This document shows positions 55,971-64,000 of a DNA stretch of 64,000 nucleotides, in pieces. Source of the DNA: Pelobates cultripes (Eukaryota > Chordata > Amphibia > Anura > Pelobatidae); NCBI GenBank assembly GCA_933207985.1, contig OW240913.1, positions 271,272,986-271,336,985 of the forward strand. The letters are read 5' to 3'. How positions within the stretch are numbered: the first letter of the stretch is position 1; each line of letters begins with the position of its first letter. The position numbers and the translations under genes were made by a program. The notes below the pieces were generated by a model that was given only the letters and a program-made list of their open reading frames with translations, made no database searches and was not told the DNA's origin.

Positions 55971-56270
55971 ATAAAGGTGGTCCTCATTTAGTGACTTACC
56001 TGTTTTGCAACCGTCATAAGTGCGAGCTGTGGTGGGCATTCCCTGCTCTGGTGCGCTCATGTCTGTGTTCGGGGAAATTTCCCCTAGCATAGATTAGAGG
56101 GGTTCCCTGCTCTGGTGCGTTCGTCTATGTTCAGGTAAGTTTCCCTGAACATAGACGAACGCACCAGAGCAGGGAATCCCTTAACGCCTCACTGACCGAC
56201 CAATTCGTTCTACGACCGGGTCGTAGAAACGGAACCCAGTTAGTAAGTGAGGACTGTCTGTATGTGAAGC
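55971..56270. mobile_element. MITE with a 33-bp perfect hairpin, pogo/mariner-like ends
   Basis: The outer ends GTGGTCCTCATTTAGTGACT (55977) and, inverted, CAGTCCTCACTTACTAACTG (near 56262) are diverged inverted repeats. Inside, 56103-56135 and 56144-56176 are perfect inverse copies with an 8-bp loop. The L1 inserted exactly at the left terminus of this MITE, since the duplication includes GGTGGTCCTC. Confidence 0.55.
56103..56176. repeat. perfect 33-bp inverted repeat (hairpin)
   Basis: Arms begin TTCCCTGCTCTGGTGCG and end, inverted, CGCACCAGAGCAGGGAA, with loop TAAGTTTC. No mismatch in 33 pairs. Confidence 0.9.
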
Positions 56271-56890
56271 ATAATTTAGTATGAATAAAATCTAAAAAAT
56301 AAAATAAAAATGAATATTAAAAAAAAAATATATTTGTTTTGCATGACATTTTAACTGTGAATGTCATAATACTGTTAGCTTTTACTGCAATAAAACACAT
56401 ATATTTGTATTCTGCAATGTCTCACGAGTACAACAGTACCCCCAGTACTGGGGTCTTGGAAAATTACAGGTTCAAATCTAGGCCTGTCCCCTTTTCAGTT
56501 TTTACACATTGAAGTTTGCCAGATTTGTTTGCAGGACATATGTTGCCTATGAGTCCATATGGCAGCCGAGGAATGAAAATGACCCCAATCATGGCACACC
56601 ATTTGCAAAAATGGAGAACTGGGGGTATTAAAAATTGGATATGTCCAGTCTTTTTTAGTAGCTACTTAGTCACAAACTCTGGCCAAAGTTAGTGTTAATA
56701 TTCGTGGGTTTTATGCATTTTTCACACACAAATGACCCTTTTACTGATTATATCATTGTTGTGATATGTTTTACTGTTTTGAAACACTCATATTTGTGTT
56801 CAGCAAAGTGTTTTGGAAAGTTGAAGGGTTAAATATAGGGCTTGCAAATTTAAATGCACTGGACTTTCTGCCTGAGTTTATATTTATATA
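56271..56890 (-). repeat. inverted copy of the tandem-unit repeat
   Basis: The minus strand carries the same words as 26.8-27.5 kb: GCTAAC.TTGGCCA, GTGACTAAGTAGCTACTAAA, AAGACTGGACATATCC and TGGTGTGCCATGAT. About one and a half units are present. Confidence 0.6.
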
Positions 56891-56984
56891 TAAATATATA
56901 TTCTCCATACGTCAGAGGCATGGTCCTCCTATGTATGGAGAATCACCCAGGTGGTTCTGATGTGCGCCCGAGCTCCGGAGCAGT

Positions 56985-57175
56985 CACTCCAACATACTTG
57001 ACGAACAGCTGGTGGTGGTAAGTAATTAATGTACCTGTTTATTCAGTATAAAAGCCATTTCATCTGTATGATCTTTCTTTGTGTCCTGGTGAAAGTTCCA
57101 AGCTAGGAACTGAAACGTTGACTCATGACAATAAAAACAATTGTAATTAATCCAGGAGTGCCGGCAATGTTCTAT
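56985..57175 (+). repeat. Penelope-terminal-like segment with hammerhead-like core
   Basis: Contains CTGGTGAAAGTTCCAAGCTA and GGAACTGAAACGTTGAC (57086-57125), then AATAAAAACAATTG and GGAGTGCCGGCA-type sequence at the TA tract. No RT frame adjoins. Confidence 0.4.
57086..57125 (+). ncRNA. hammerhead-ribozyme-like core with a perfect helix II
   Basis: CTGGTGA, then the 6-bp stem AGTTCC/GGAACT closing an AAGCTA loop, then GAAACGTTGAC. The core order fits a hammerhead. Deviations are the G at position 4 of CUGAUGA and one extra A before helix II. Activity is unlikely without those bases; the structure is clearly kept. Confidence 0.4.
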
Positions 57176-57177
57176 TA

Positions 57178-57227
<50 letters not shown>

Positions 57228-57231
57228 TTTG
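57176..57231. repeat. TA microsatellite at a Ngaro edge
   Basis: A perfect TA run of more than 35 bases lies directly beside the GTGTAGTGG terminus of the Ngaro copy. Confidence 0.9.
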
Positions 57232-58135
57232 TGTAGTGGATCAACTGCTGAGGCATACAAAAAAAAAAAAGACTGAGTTATACCAGTAGTAGCAAGTCGG
57301 TTGTGGTAGCCTGACAAAAGGGCCTGAAAGAGAGAGCAAAAATCTTAAAACTACCTAATCTCGTAACTACATAATAATAAAGCCCTGTAGTCTTTAAGAG
57401 TACTTGTACCTATATTAATACTGTAACTGTACATATTGCCAAAACTTTCAGGTTGTTAGGAAGAAAACATTGAGGAATTGAACTTGTCAGTAATGATAAA
57501 TTATTAAAATGATATTGTAACCCAGTGCTAAATGTAGCAGACATGAAGTAATGCTATATGCTACATGTTCCGAATTTGGACCTGAAACGGATTATCAAAA
57601 AGCTTGTAGACTTCTAAAATCCTTATTCTTTGTCTCCTTCCCTCTGCCATTCCTAGTGTTGCAACAGCATTTATAACCATACCTGAAAGAGAAAAGAAAA
57701 TGTTAGTGGGAGTAATTGTATAACATTCTAGGAACTGGCTGACCTAAATTGGTGACTTGGGAACCTAACTAGTTGGCAAGTGGCGATGAGAGGCTCTACC
57801 AATGATTTGGCCCATTGGGTAGGTGTCTCCAGGCATTGTGGTGGTGTGTTAACCTCTCAGTGATGCTTAACGAGATTCAAGAAAAGTTGGCTGAGACACG
57901 TGATGCCCTAACTACTTTGCCAAGATGGTGGAGATTTGGCCCGAGGGGCGAAGTACCGCCGTAGTTGAGGATGGGAGTTGGCATGGTGGGACAGCTATGT
58001 AATGGCACCAAAAGACGAAAATGTACCTAGACATAGACAGAATGTCAGGAGGAAGTTGTTAGGTGGGAGTATATAAAGGCTGATAACAAATCCCTCCCAC
58101 AATTCCAGGCCTTAAAATCCTGACTTAAAATATAT
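57232..58135 (-). mobile_element. Ngaro derivative with all coding deleted
   Basis: The left end (GTGTAGTGG, then GCAAGTCGGTTGTGG and AGGGCCTGAAAGAGAGAGC) corresponds to the B repeat at 13419-13543. The right end (TATATAAAGG, CCCTCCCACAATTCCAGGCC) corresponds to the A repeat. Between them is leader sequence shared with the larger Ngaro (TTGGCAAGTGG..GAGAGGCTCTA). There is no gag, RT or recombinase. TA-rich sequence flanks both sides. Confidence 0.6.
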
Positions 58136-59159
58136 ATAAACGTAATTCTAAATATATTTTAATTTATATCAAAATTTGTGACGTAATTGTAATGATGTTG
58201 TCGTCGATGCTATGGCAGAGCGGCTTGTCGGTAATCACTATGGGAACGTATAAATTCAACCGTGTATGCCCAATCTCGGGCTAGAGAGCATAAAGGGGTC
58301 TTGTAGTGATACTTATACTGTGCAATAAGGTGTAGTGATGCGTCCAGTATGTAAACAAGCTTATATTGAAATAACGTAACAATAAATACCTTAAGATAAA
58401 CAGTATAGCAATGCTGAATAGCTTGTGACCAATGTTGGGAAGGCCACGAAGAGCCTGGCCTATGATGTATACGAGAAAGTATTGCAAATAAATACAACTG
58501 TACATATGATTCATAATTATAGAATTACCAGACATGCATGTGTAAGTGGACTTAATAAGAATAAAATGTTTGCCCCAAACTGACTAACATGTGGACAAAA
58601 ATATAACCCAGCGAAACAGTTTGTAAAAAGGAATACTGTGGAGACATGTCATACGAGTGACAAGCTATAGTTTACCCACCAGCGAATATAATACAGTGTT
58701 TAATAAAAAAATTACCGTAACAAAACTGTCATGTAGGCAAAGTGATTTAAGTACACATTTTAACCAACCAGGAAACCCATTTTAGTAGATAAACCCCTCT
58801 ATAGAGTGAATGAATAATCAGAGAATAGGAACCTAAATCCCGTAATCAAACAAGAATAGTGAACTATGTGAAATGAATACCAGAATAACCTTAAAAAGGA
58901 ATTTACCACTTCTACTTTACTTATAGGTCTCTGTAAGAAATTCCTGCTTCTTCTGACCTCCTTTTTGGTATGTGGATTGTCTTCTCCTTTTTCATTGTCT
59001 ATTCCGCTATTTACTCCTCTCAGTAATTTCTGTATTTACTTCTATAGGTGCATACTTTTCCTGTATCTACTCTTCCCTGTCATAAATTACACTTTACTTA
59101 CCAAGGTACATGCCTTCTCCACTCACATTAGTCCTTGCAAGAGTCAAGCCCACGTCCAA
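58136..59159. other. noncoding interval, nothing recognised
   Basis: A/T-rich. The short frames here show no family residues. The last 200 bases may belong to the leader of the following Ngaro copy, but the A repeat was not identified. Confidence 0.45.
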
Positions 59160-59661
59160 GGATAGAGAATTTGCTTTTTAGGTTCAGGTGCTGGCCTTCG
59201 TTTTAGTGCATGTTAATTTACCAACCAGCAAGGTCAAATTTCCAGCCCCGCCACAGAGGATTCTTTCAACGTCACTGAAAGGCCAACCCCCCTTCCACAA
59301 TGTTTCGGTGGCTATGTTCCTTCGAGCCAATTCATAGCTAGAGCCTCTCTCTGCCACTTGCCAACTAGCAGGGCCTTACCTATCATGGGGTAGATTAATT
59401 TTTTCATCTACTTGCACTAATTAGCCAGCCATTTCTACATATTTGGTATCCGGTTATATGGGTCATCAATGATTTATTTTGTCACTTTCTACCATGTCTC
59501 CAGCTTCTGAACACGAAGACAGCCCGTCTCTTACAACTACACGTCCCAGTTTCCCTGCTGAGTCACTCATCCCTGCCACTCCCGGGTCAATGAGGTCTTG
59601 GACTATTACTAATTTAGCTGCTGAGCTGTGCCGTAGGTATGTCCCCTTCCCAGAATCAAAA
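59160..59661 (+). mobile_element. Ngaro 5' leader and gag start, truncated
   Basis: Leader words AAAGGCCAACCCCC, CCACAATGTTTCGGTGGC and AGAGCCTCTC...TTGCCAACTAGCAGGGCC match the minus-strand leader of the 13.1-26.8 kb element. Gag follows at 59494. The element stops at about 59661, where Penelope-tail sequence begins. Confidence 0.6.
59494..59661 (+). pseudogene. Ngaro gag, N-terminal 56 codons
   Basis: The ATG at 59494 opens MSPASEHEDSPSL. SMRSWTITNLAAELCRRYVP follows, the same SAP-like helix pair as ASIRSWMIPRITAKLRRRQIP in the gag starting at 16186. Homology ends at FPES, where the Penelope tail joins. The short match confirms the start codon choice in both copies. Confidence 0.65.
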
Positions 59662-60267
59662 AAGTGCGCTGTGCCTTTAAGACCAAAATGAGTAATTAAA
59701 TAAGTGGGAATAACATGTGCAATATTGAATGGCAAAAAGCGACCAAGTGCTTTTGTGCAAAACCACACATAAATGTGTATGAGTATAAAAACAAGTAGTG
59801 CAATATACAATAAAAATTGTACTTAGCTATCCCACTTGGAATATACTTTAATCTTGTATCGGCAATTCAAATATAGATCTCAAAAACAAAAGGAAAAATA
59901 CAAAATCATAGGATAATATGTTTGAATATAATATATGTAAAATATGAATGAAAACACTCACAAGGGTAGAGCAATTTAGTCTGCTCTGAACTTTGATGGC
60001 ATCTAGTGCAACATATGCAAACTGGAAGCTGTGGTGATGGTTGAAATCTTTATTGACACTTTCAGAATTAAAAACTGCTCCAAAGGCTGTAAAGTCCCTT
60101 TAATCCATTTATCCTCCACTTTCACTGTGCTGTGATGATTTGTAGGCTCTCCTGGTCCAAGCGCCGGCTTGCTGGACTCTGAGTGCCGAAATCAGTCTCT
60201 CACGATCAAACACTTCAAGGAGGCGGGGCTTTCGGCCATAGAGCATAATGACGTAATTACGTAAAAA

Positions 60268-60312
60268 ACGTGATGACGCGTTTCGTCGATACACTCTGCT
60301 TCATCAGATCCA
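60268..60312 (-). ncRNA. hammerhead-ribozyme-like core in the Penelope tail
   Basis: The minus strand reads GGATCTGATGAAGCAGAGTG, then TATCGACGAAACGCGTCATC. CUGAUGA and GAAAC are exact, a GUC cleavage-type triplet follows CGC, and GAU/AUC can form three pairs of helix I. Helix II is poorly paired in this copy. Hammerheads are known in Penelope terminal repeats, and the position fits. Confidence 0.5.
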
Positions 60313-60729
60313 TCCTTTGACTCACCACAGTCTCTATTTAAGTCCCATTTGAGGGCGTTTTTGCCCAAATCAGTTCACAAGATTCGCTCTCTAATTGGCT
60401 TATTGCTAATGCCTAATTTGCATGCATAATAAACTTAATTATGTGCAAATCGATAGTAGGGGATTATTCACTAAAAGGCACCAGATATAATTATACTCAA
60501 ATATCAAATGAAATACAGACATATTCTAACAAATTTAATAAACATATTATACTTTTCATAATATATAAACATTTACAAGCTAATACACCTACAATTAAAG
60601 GGAGATATAAAATAGTAAAGAGAGGTTAGTCTGCAACAATATTCTAAAACATAAATATATTGCATTATTGTACATTCAATGCTAAAATTACTAGATGAAA
60701 TAATAGAATATTATATACTAAATATAAAA

Positions 60730-60895
60730 AAAATGAAAAAAATTGTAAAACTATTTAAAAAAAATATTTTTTAAAAAGTTAAAAAGATCAAACCCTATAT
60801 TTAGACCATGTGGTTCCAAAGGTTTTACTTTATGGACCCATTTCATTTCCTCTCTCCCTATTTTAGAAATATAATTCCCCCCCCTCTATGGGATT
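60730..60895 (-). pseudogene. Penelope endonuclease C-terminal remnant
   Basis: The minus strand reads EEMKWVHKVKPLEPHGLNIG followed by FDL. This matches the conserved end of Penelope GIY-YIG nucleases (a WIHKL.TL.P.GLN-like segment). The GIY-YIG core is absent, so an internal deletion joined the RT end to the nuclease tail. Confidence 0.55.
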
Positions 60896-60901
60896 TATTC
60901 A

Positions 60902-62256
60902 CTATTTGTTATTATTTGGTTCATTTTTATCTTCATTTTTCCAAGCTTCCTTTCTCTCAATTAACTCATCTTGCTTTAAAACAACTATTTCATCATATGC
61001 CTCATTCACCAAGTCTTCCAGGTATTTTTTATCTAAAAATCGTCCCTTTAAAATTTGTGCTTGTTGTTTAAACATTTCTGTGTCAGTGCAATTTTGTCTA
61101 ATTCTTCTTAATTGACCTCTAGGGATATTATTTAGCCACGGGGTATAATGTCCACTATTGTATAACACATAATTATTTGCATCAACATTTAAAAAATTTT
61201 TTTTTTTAATTTCATCATTTTCAATATATATTTCCAAATCTAAATATTCTATTTTGGTAATGCTGTATGTGCTAGTTAATCTGATACCCCAGTCATTCTG
61301 GTTAAGGCTATTTAAAAACATATCTAAATCTTGTTTACTACCTTTCCATATAAATATAAGGTCATCAATATATCTACGGTACAGGGCCAAGTTTGCCCCC
61401 CATTCAGCACTGCCATACACAAACTCATTCTCCCATCCCGCCATATATAAATTGGCATAACTGGGGGCAAACTTGGCCCCCATTGCAGTGCCCTGACGTT
61501 GTAAGTAATACTTGTTGTTAAAATAAAAATAATTATTTTCTAAAATCCAAACTATACTATCTACAATAAAATTAACATATTCTGGGGACAATTTTTTGAG
61601 AATTTTATAGTTGGCTCCTTATCACCGGACACCCCTTATTATGTGGAATAGAGGTGTACAAAGATGATACGTCGCTGGTTACTAATAAAAAATCTTTTCC
61701 CCATTTAATAGTTCTTAAAATTCTAATAATATCCATGGTATCTTTTATATAAGAGGGCATGGTTTTCACGAGATCTTGTAGATAAATATCCACAAATTTG
61801 GATAAGTTAGCAGAAATGGAGCCTATGGCGGATTTTTTATATCTTTGTGAACCTTAGGTAATGTATACAATGTAGGTATACGGGGATGCTCATTTTTAAA
61901 AAAATTTATATTGAGTGCATATAGTGTTTGTTGTATTTCTGGATTGGGATCCCTACTCCGTTCCATATATACTTTTTTATTATTAAGTTGTTTATAACAT
62001 TCTTTTAAGTATTGTTCTGTATCCTGAATAACAATACTACCCCACTTTTCATTATAACTAAAATTAAAATATCTTTTAAAATTTTTCTTTTCTAATCTTT
62101 CGAAGTCACTAGTTACTGTTTTCTCAAACATGTCAATTGCACTAGTATGATAATTTCTTGGGTAAAAGCTAGATTTCTTTCTAAGAGAAGCATGATTATC
62201 ATTTAAAACATTAGTGCTATTATTAATATTATTAATACTAAAAAATCTTTTCAGAG
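60902..62256 (-). pseudogene. Penelope-like reverse transcriptase, two to three frame breaks
   Basis: The N-terminal domain (LRKKSSFYPRNYHTSAID, then DTEQYLKECYKQL and IPTLYTLPKVHKD) is at 62256-61823. The middle (LLVTSDVSSLYTSIPHNKG) is at 61793-61605. The palm and thumb are at 61591-60902, with QGTAMGAKFAPSYANLYM and the catalytic YIDDLIFIWKG. The last 229 codons are uninterrupted. Gaps at about 61600 and 61820 are small frameshifts. This RT is related to the one at 2747 (plus), but is a more complete copy. Confidence 0.82.
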
Positions 62257-62655
62257 ACTGGGATCGATAAACGACGGATTACCGGGGCCACTCGCCAAAC
62301 CGACCAGCCACCGACGACTTCCCAGATAAGGGAACGACGGTGCATCCAGTGATACCAAAATCCAACCGTTTTGGCACTGAAACGCTGCAGTTCAGGCTTG
62401 CGGCCTACACAAGCGTGGGCAGAGGAGAGGCGGCCGCTCTCTGAGCCCTATTCCCGGCGGAGTGCACATAGCACCAAGCTGTCCCCCCCCTCTGGACCGG
62501 CGGGGGTCATCCCGGTCCCCCTCCTGACATACCCAGCACCAACAAGCCGGCTACAAGAAGCCATCAAGCGGGGCTAGAAGGGGAAAACCGGGGGAAATCA
62601 TCTGCTCAACGGACCCCCTAACGAAAGCCAGGGCTCCCTGCGCGTCCCCAGCAAA

Positions 62656-63708
62656 ATGGGACGGAAAAATAGAAAAACAATCACGGACAAGCCGTCCTCG
62701 GGGCTTACTATAGGGGATATGTGGAGACAGGCACGAGGCCCAAGCGGATCCAATATGGCGGCGCTCCACGGAGGCTGCTCAGACTTCTCTGAAGAAGAAT
62801 CTGGAGAGGAGTACCTACCAACGCTTGCAGCGGGACAACCCCCACAGCAGCACAAACCCAACCCGGACTCAGCTCCGGTAACGACAGCAGTCTTAAAACA
62901 ACTACTCAATGACCTCCAAACAACACTGCAAAAGGACATCACAGCGGTGCGGGGAGACCTGAAGGGCCTGACGACCCGCATGGGTGCCCTCGAAAAGACA
63001 TCCACAACCAACACCAAGGCTATTGGGGAACTTCAGCGGGCTGTAAGCGACCTGCAAACAAAACAGCGCAGACACGAACTCCGCCTCGCGGAATACGAGG
63101 ACGCTAGGCGGAGAACCAACCTGAAGGTACGTGGGGTCTCGGAAGCAACACCCGATGCAGAGCTCCCGCAGCTAGTCAAGCAATTGCTCGCCGACATACT
63201 GGCGCCCTCACACGTCCATAGCATTAGCCCTGAACGCATCTTCAGGATCCCCAAGCCACCTAGAGCGCCGACCACGGCCACCAGGGACTTAATTATTACC
63301 TTTCGCAACACCCAGGACAAAACGACAATCCTTAAAGCCCTTAGGGGGAAGACACCCCTCCAATTCAACAACATGACACTAAACTTCTTCACTGACCTCT
63401 CGAACGAGACCCTGGCATGGCGACGCTCCTTCCAGCCGCTCACCGCACTACTCCGAAGGCATGACCTTCAATACAACTGGCGGCCTTCCCATACGCTCGC
63501 TGTACAGCAGGGAACGGAATCCCACAAGCTACAGGACCCAGCCGACGCAGCGCAGCTACTGCAGGCCTTGGGCCTACCTCCGGACACACTCAACCAGGTA
63601 GCCCAACAAGGCATCAACTCACCACAGCACTCCTGGGACCCGACGAGAACAGTCCCATTCATACCCCAGGGACTAACACCCGACCCATACGTAGCGGTCA
63701 CTACATAA
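62656..63708 (+). CDS. L1 ORF1 protein, intact
   Basis: The ATG at 62656 (MGRKNRKTITDK) opens 350 uninterrupted codons. It has a basic, disordered N-terminus with a KKA-like start and an acidic FSEEESGEEYLP patch. A long coiled coil spans residues about 78-150 (VLKQLLNDLQTTLQKDI through ELQRAVSDLQTKQRRHELRL). The RNA-recognition domain spans about 153-250 (RRTNLKVRGVSE, PERIFRIPKPP, RDLIITF). The C-terminal domain spans about 255-310 (RRSFQPLTALLRRHDLQYNW). All parts of an L1 ORF1p trimer are present and the length is normal. It is an RNA chaperone of the L1 particle. ORF2 is outside the window. Confidence 0.88.
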   Translation: MGRKNRKTITDKPSSGLTIGDMWRQARGPSGSNMAALHGGCSDFSEEESGEEYLPTLAAGQPPQQHKPNPDSAPVTTAVLKQLLNDLQTTLQKDITAVRGDLKGLTTRMGALEKTSTTNTKAIGELQRAVSDLQTKQRRHELRLAEYEDARRRTNLKVRGVSEATPDAELPQLVKQLLADILAPSHVHSISPERIFRIPKPPRAPTTATRDLIITFRNTQDKTTILKALRGKTPLQFNNMTLNFFTDLSNETLAWRRSFQPLTALLRRHDLQYNWRPSHTLAVQQGTESHKLQDPADAAQLLQALGLPPDTLNQVAQQGINSPQHSWDPTRTVPFIPQGLTPDPYVAVTT

Positions 63709-64000
63709 ACGGAGAACGGCGATTTTAAAACCAGCCGCACATGGACGAACTGGATACCTGAGGCCGGTACAAAACCAGAGGTCCACACATTACTTTTAGT
63801 TTATCCCACCTCGACAGGGAAGCCCACACCAGGCTCCCGTTGAGCCACACCACCTCACTACGATTTAACGTGGTCTTAATGCCTTCAAATGTTGTCACTC
63901 ATTTTAAGATGTTTCAGATCCCGATGGGAGACCTCATTTTTTTTTTTTTTCACCACAGATAATGGCCTCACAGGGACATTTGCAACTTGTATTTACTGCT
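63709..64000 (+). other. beginning of the L1 spacer
   Basis: 292 bases after the ORF1 stop with no ORF2 start, including a T-run at 63938-63951. This agrees with a long inter-ORF spacer in this family too. Confidence 0.6.

Larger units (their letters stand above)
59662..62256 (-). mobile_element. Penelope-like retroelement with pLTR-like tail
   Basis: On the minus strand: RT (62256-60902), a remnant of the endonuclease C-terminus (60895-60730), then a long A/T-rich 3' region with a promoter-like block (ACTTAAATAGAGAC, about 60332-60345), a hammerhead-like core (60268-60312) and an AATAAAG word near 60045. The element entered a Ngaro gag on its 3' side and abuts an L1 leader on its 5' side. 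Confidence 0.75.
62260..64000 (+). mobile_element. L1-type LINE, 5' part (continues beyond the window)
   Basis: A GC-rich leader of about 390 bp contains CTGGACCGGCGGGGGTCATC at 62492-62512. It is followed by an intact ORF1 and the beginning of the ORF1-ORF2 spacer. The leader differs from that of the GGGGGCGTGG family, so this is a second L1 family. It shares its leader block with the ORF2-less elements at 20.0 and 41.0 kb. Confidence 0.8.

Overview
The window looks like anuran (frog) nuclear DNA. It is almost entirely nested transposable elements, and I see no host protein-coding gene, tRNA or rRNA. The amphibian assignment is inference from the mixture: L1/Tx1-type LINEs with long 3' parts, DIRS and Ngaro tyrosine-recombinase retroelements, Penelope-like elements, a sushi-type chromodomain Gypsy element, a Tc1 element and many TTAA-flanked T2/Kolobok-like MITEs.

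Layout. 1-1045: 3' end of a DIRS element. 1692-2115: TTAA MITE. 2112-2725: left end of a TTAACCCC-terminated repeat. 2726-4250: Penelope-like element. 4252-10114: 5'-truncated L1 (minus). 10115-12367: old LINE-like tail and a Penelope-terminal-like segment. 12368-28553: a deep nest. A TTAACCCC-family repeat carries a Ngaro element (13101-26758, minus) in its TA tract. The Ngaro carries a solo LTR (17680-18697, target duplication GTAAC) and a near-intact Gypsy element (18891-26597, duplication GTGAG). The Gypsy gag carries a small L1-derived insertion (20040-21844, 14-bp duplication). 29147-33018: decayed L1 (minus) with a DD37E Tc1 element (29471-31016) inside its 3' part. 33028-40127: near full-length L1 (minus). 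40605-42235: MITE plus an ORF2-less L1 derivative. 42236-47200: the least repeat-rich stretch, AT-rich and noncoding. 47763-55985: full-length L1 (plus) with a 15-bp duplication, split in ORF2 by a second solo LTR (51664-52607, duplication TATAC). 55971-57231: hairpin MITE, inverted copy of the tandem-unit repeat, Penelope-terminal-like motif, TA tract. 57232-58135: deleted Ngaro (minus). 59160-59661: Ngaro 5' part (plus), stopped by a Penelope-like element (59662-62256, minus). 62260-64000: L1 5' end with an intact ORF1.

Functionally, the autonomous machinery is mostly broken by frameshifts and internal deletions. The best-preserved units are the Gypsy element (one visible frameshift in pol plus the gag insertion, LTRs about 98-99% identical by eye), the L1 ORF1 at the right edge, and the Tc1 transposase (one frameshift). 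The most interesting signals are a 13-nt self-priming complementarity in the Gypsy element, a hammerhead-ribozyme-like signature at four places, a small ORF shared by two ORF2-less L1 derivatives, the 1.1-1.65 kb spacer between ORF1 and ORF2 in the L1 copies, and repeated insertion of Ngaro elements beside TA tracts.
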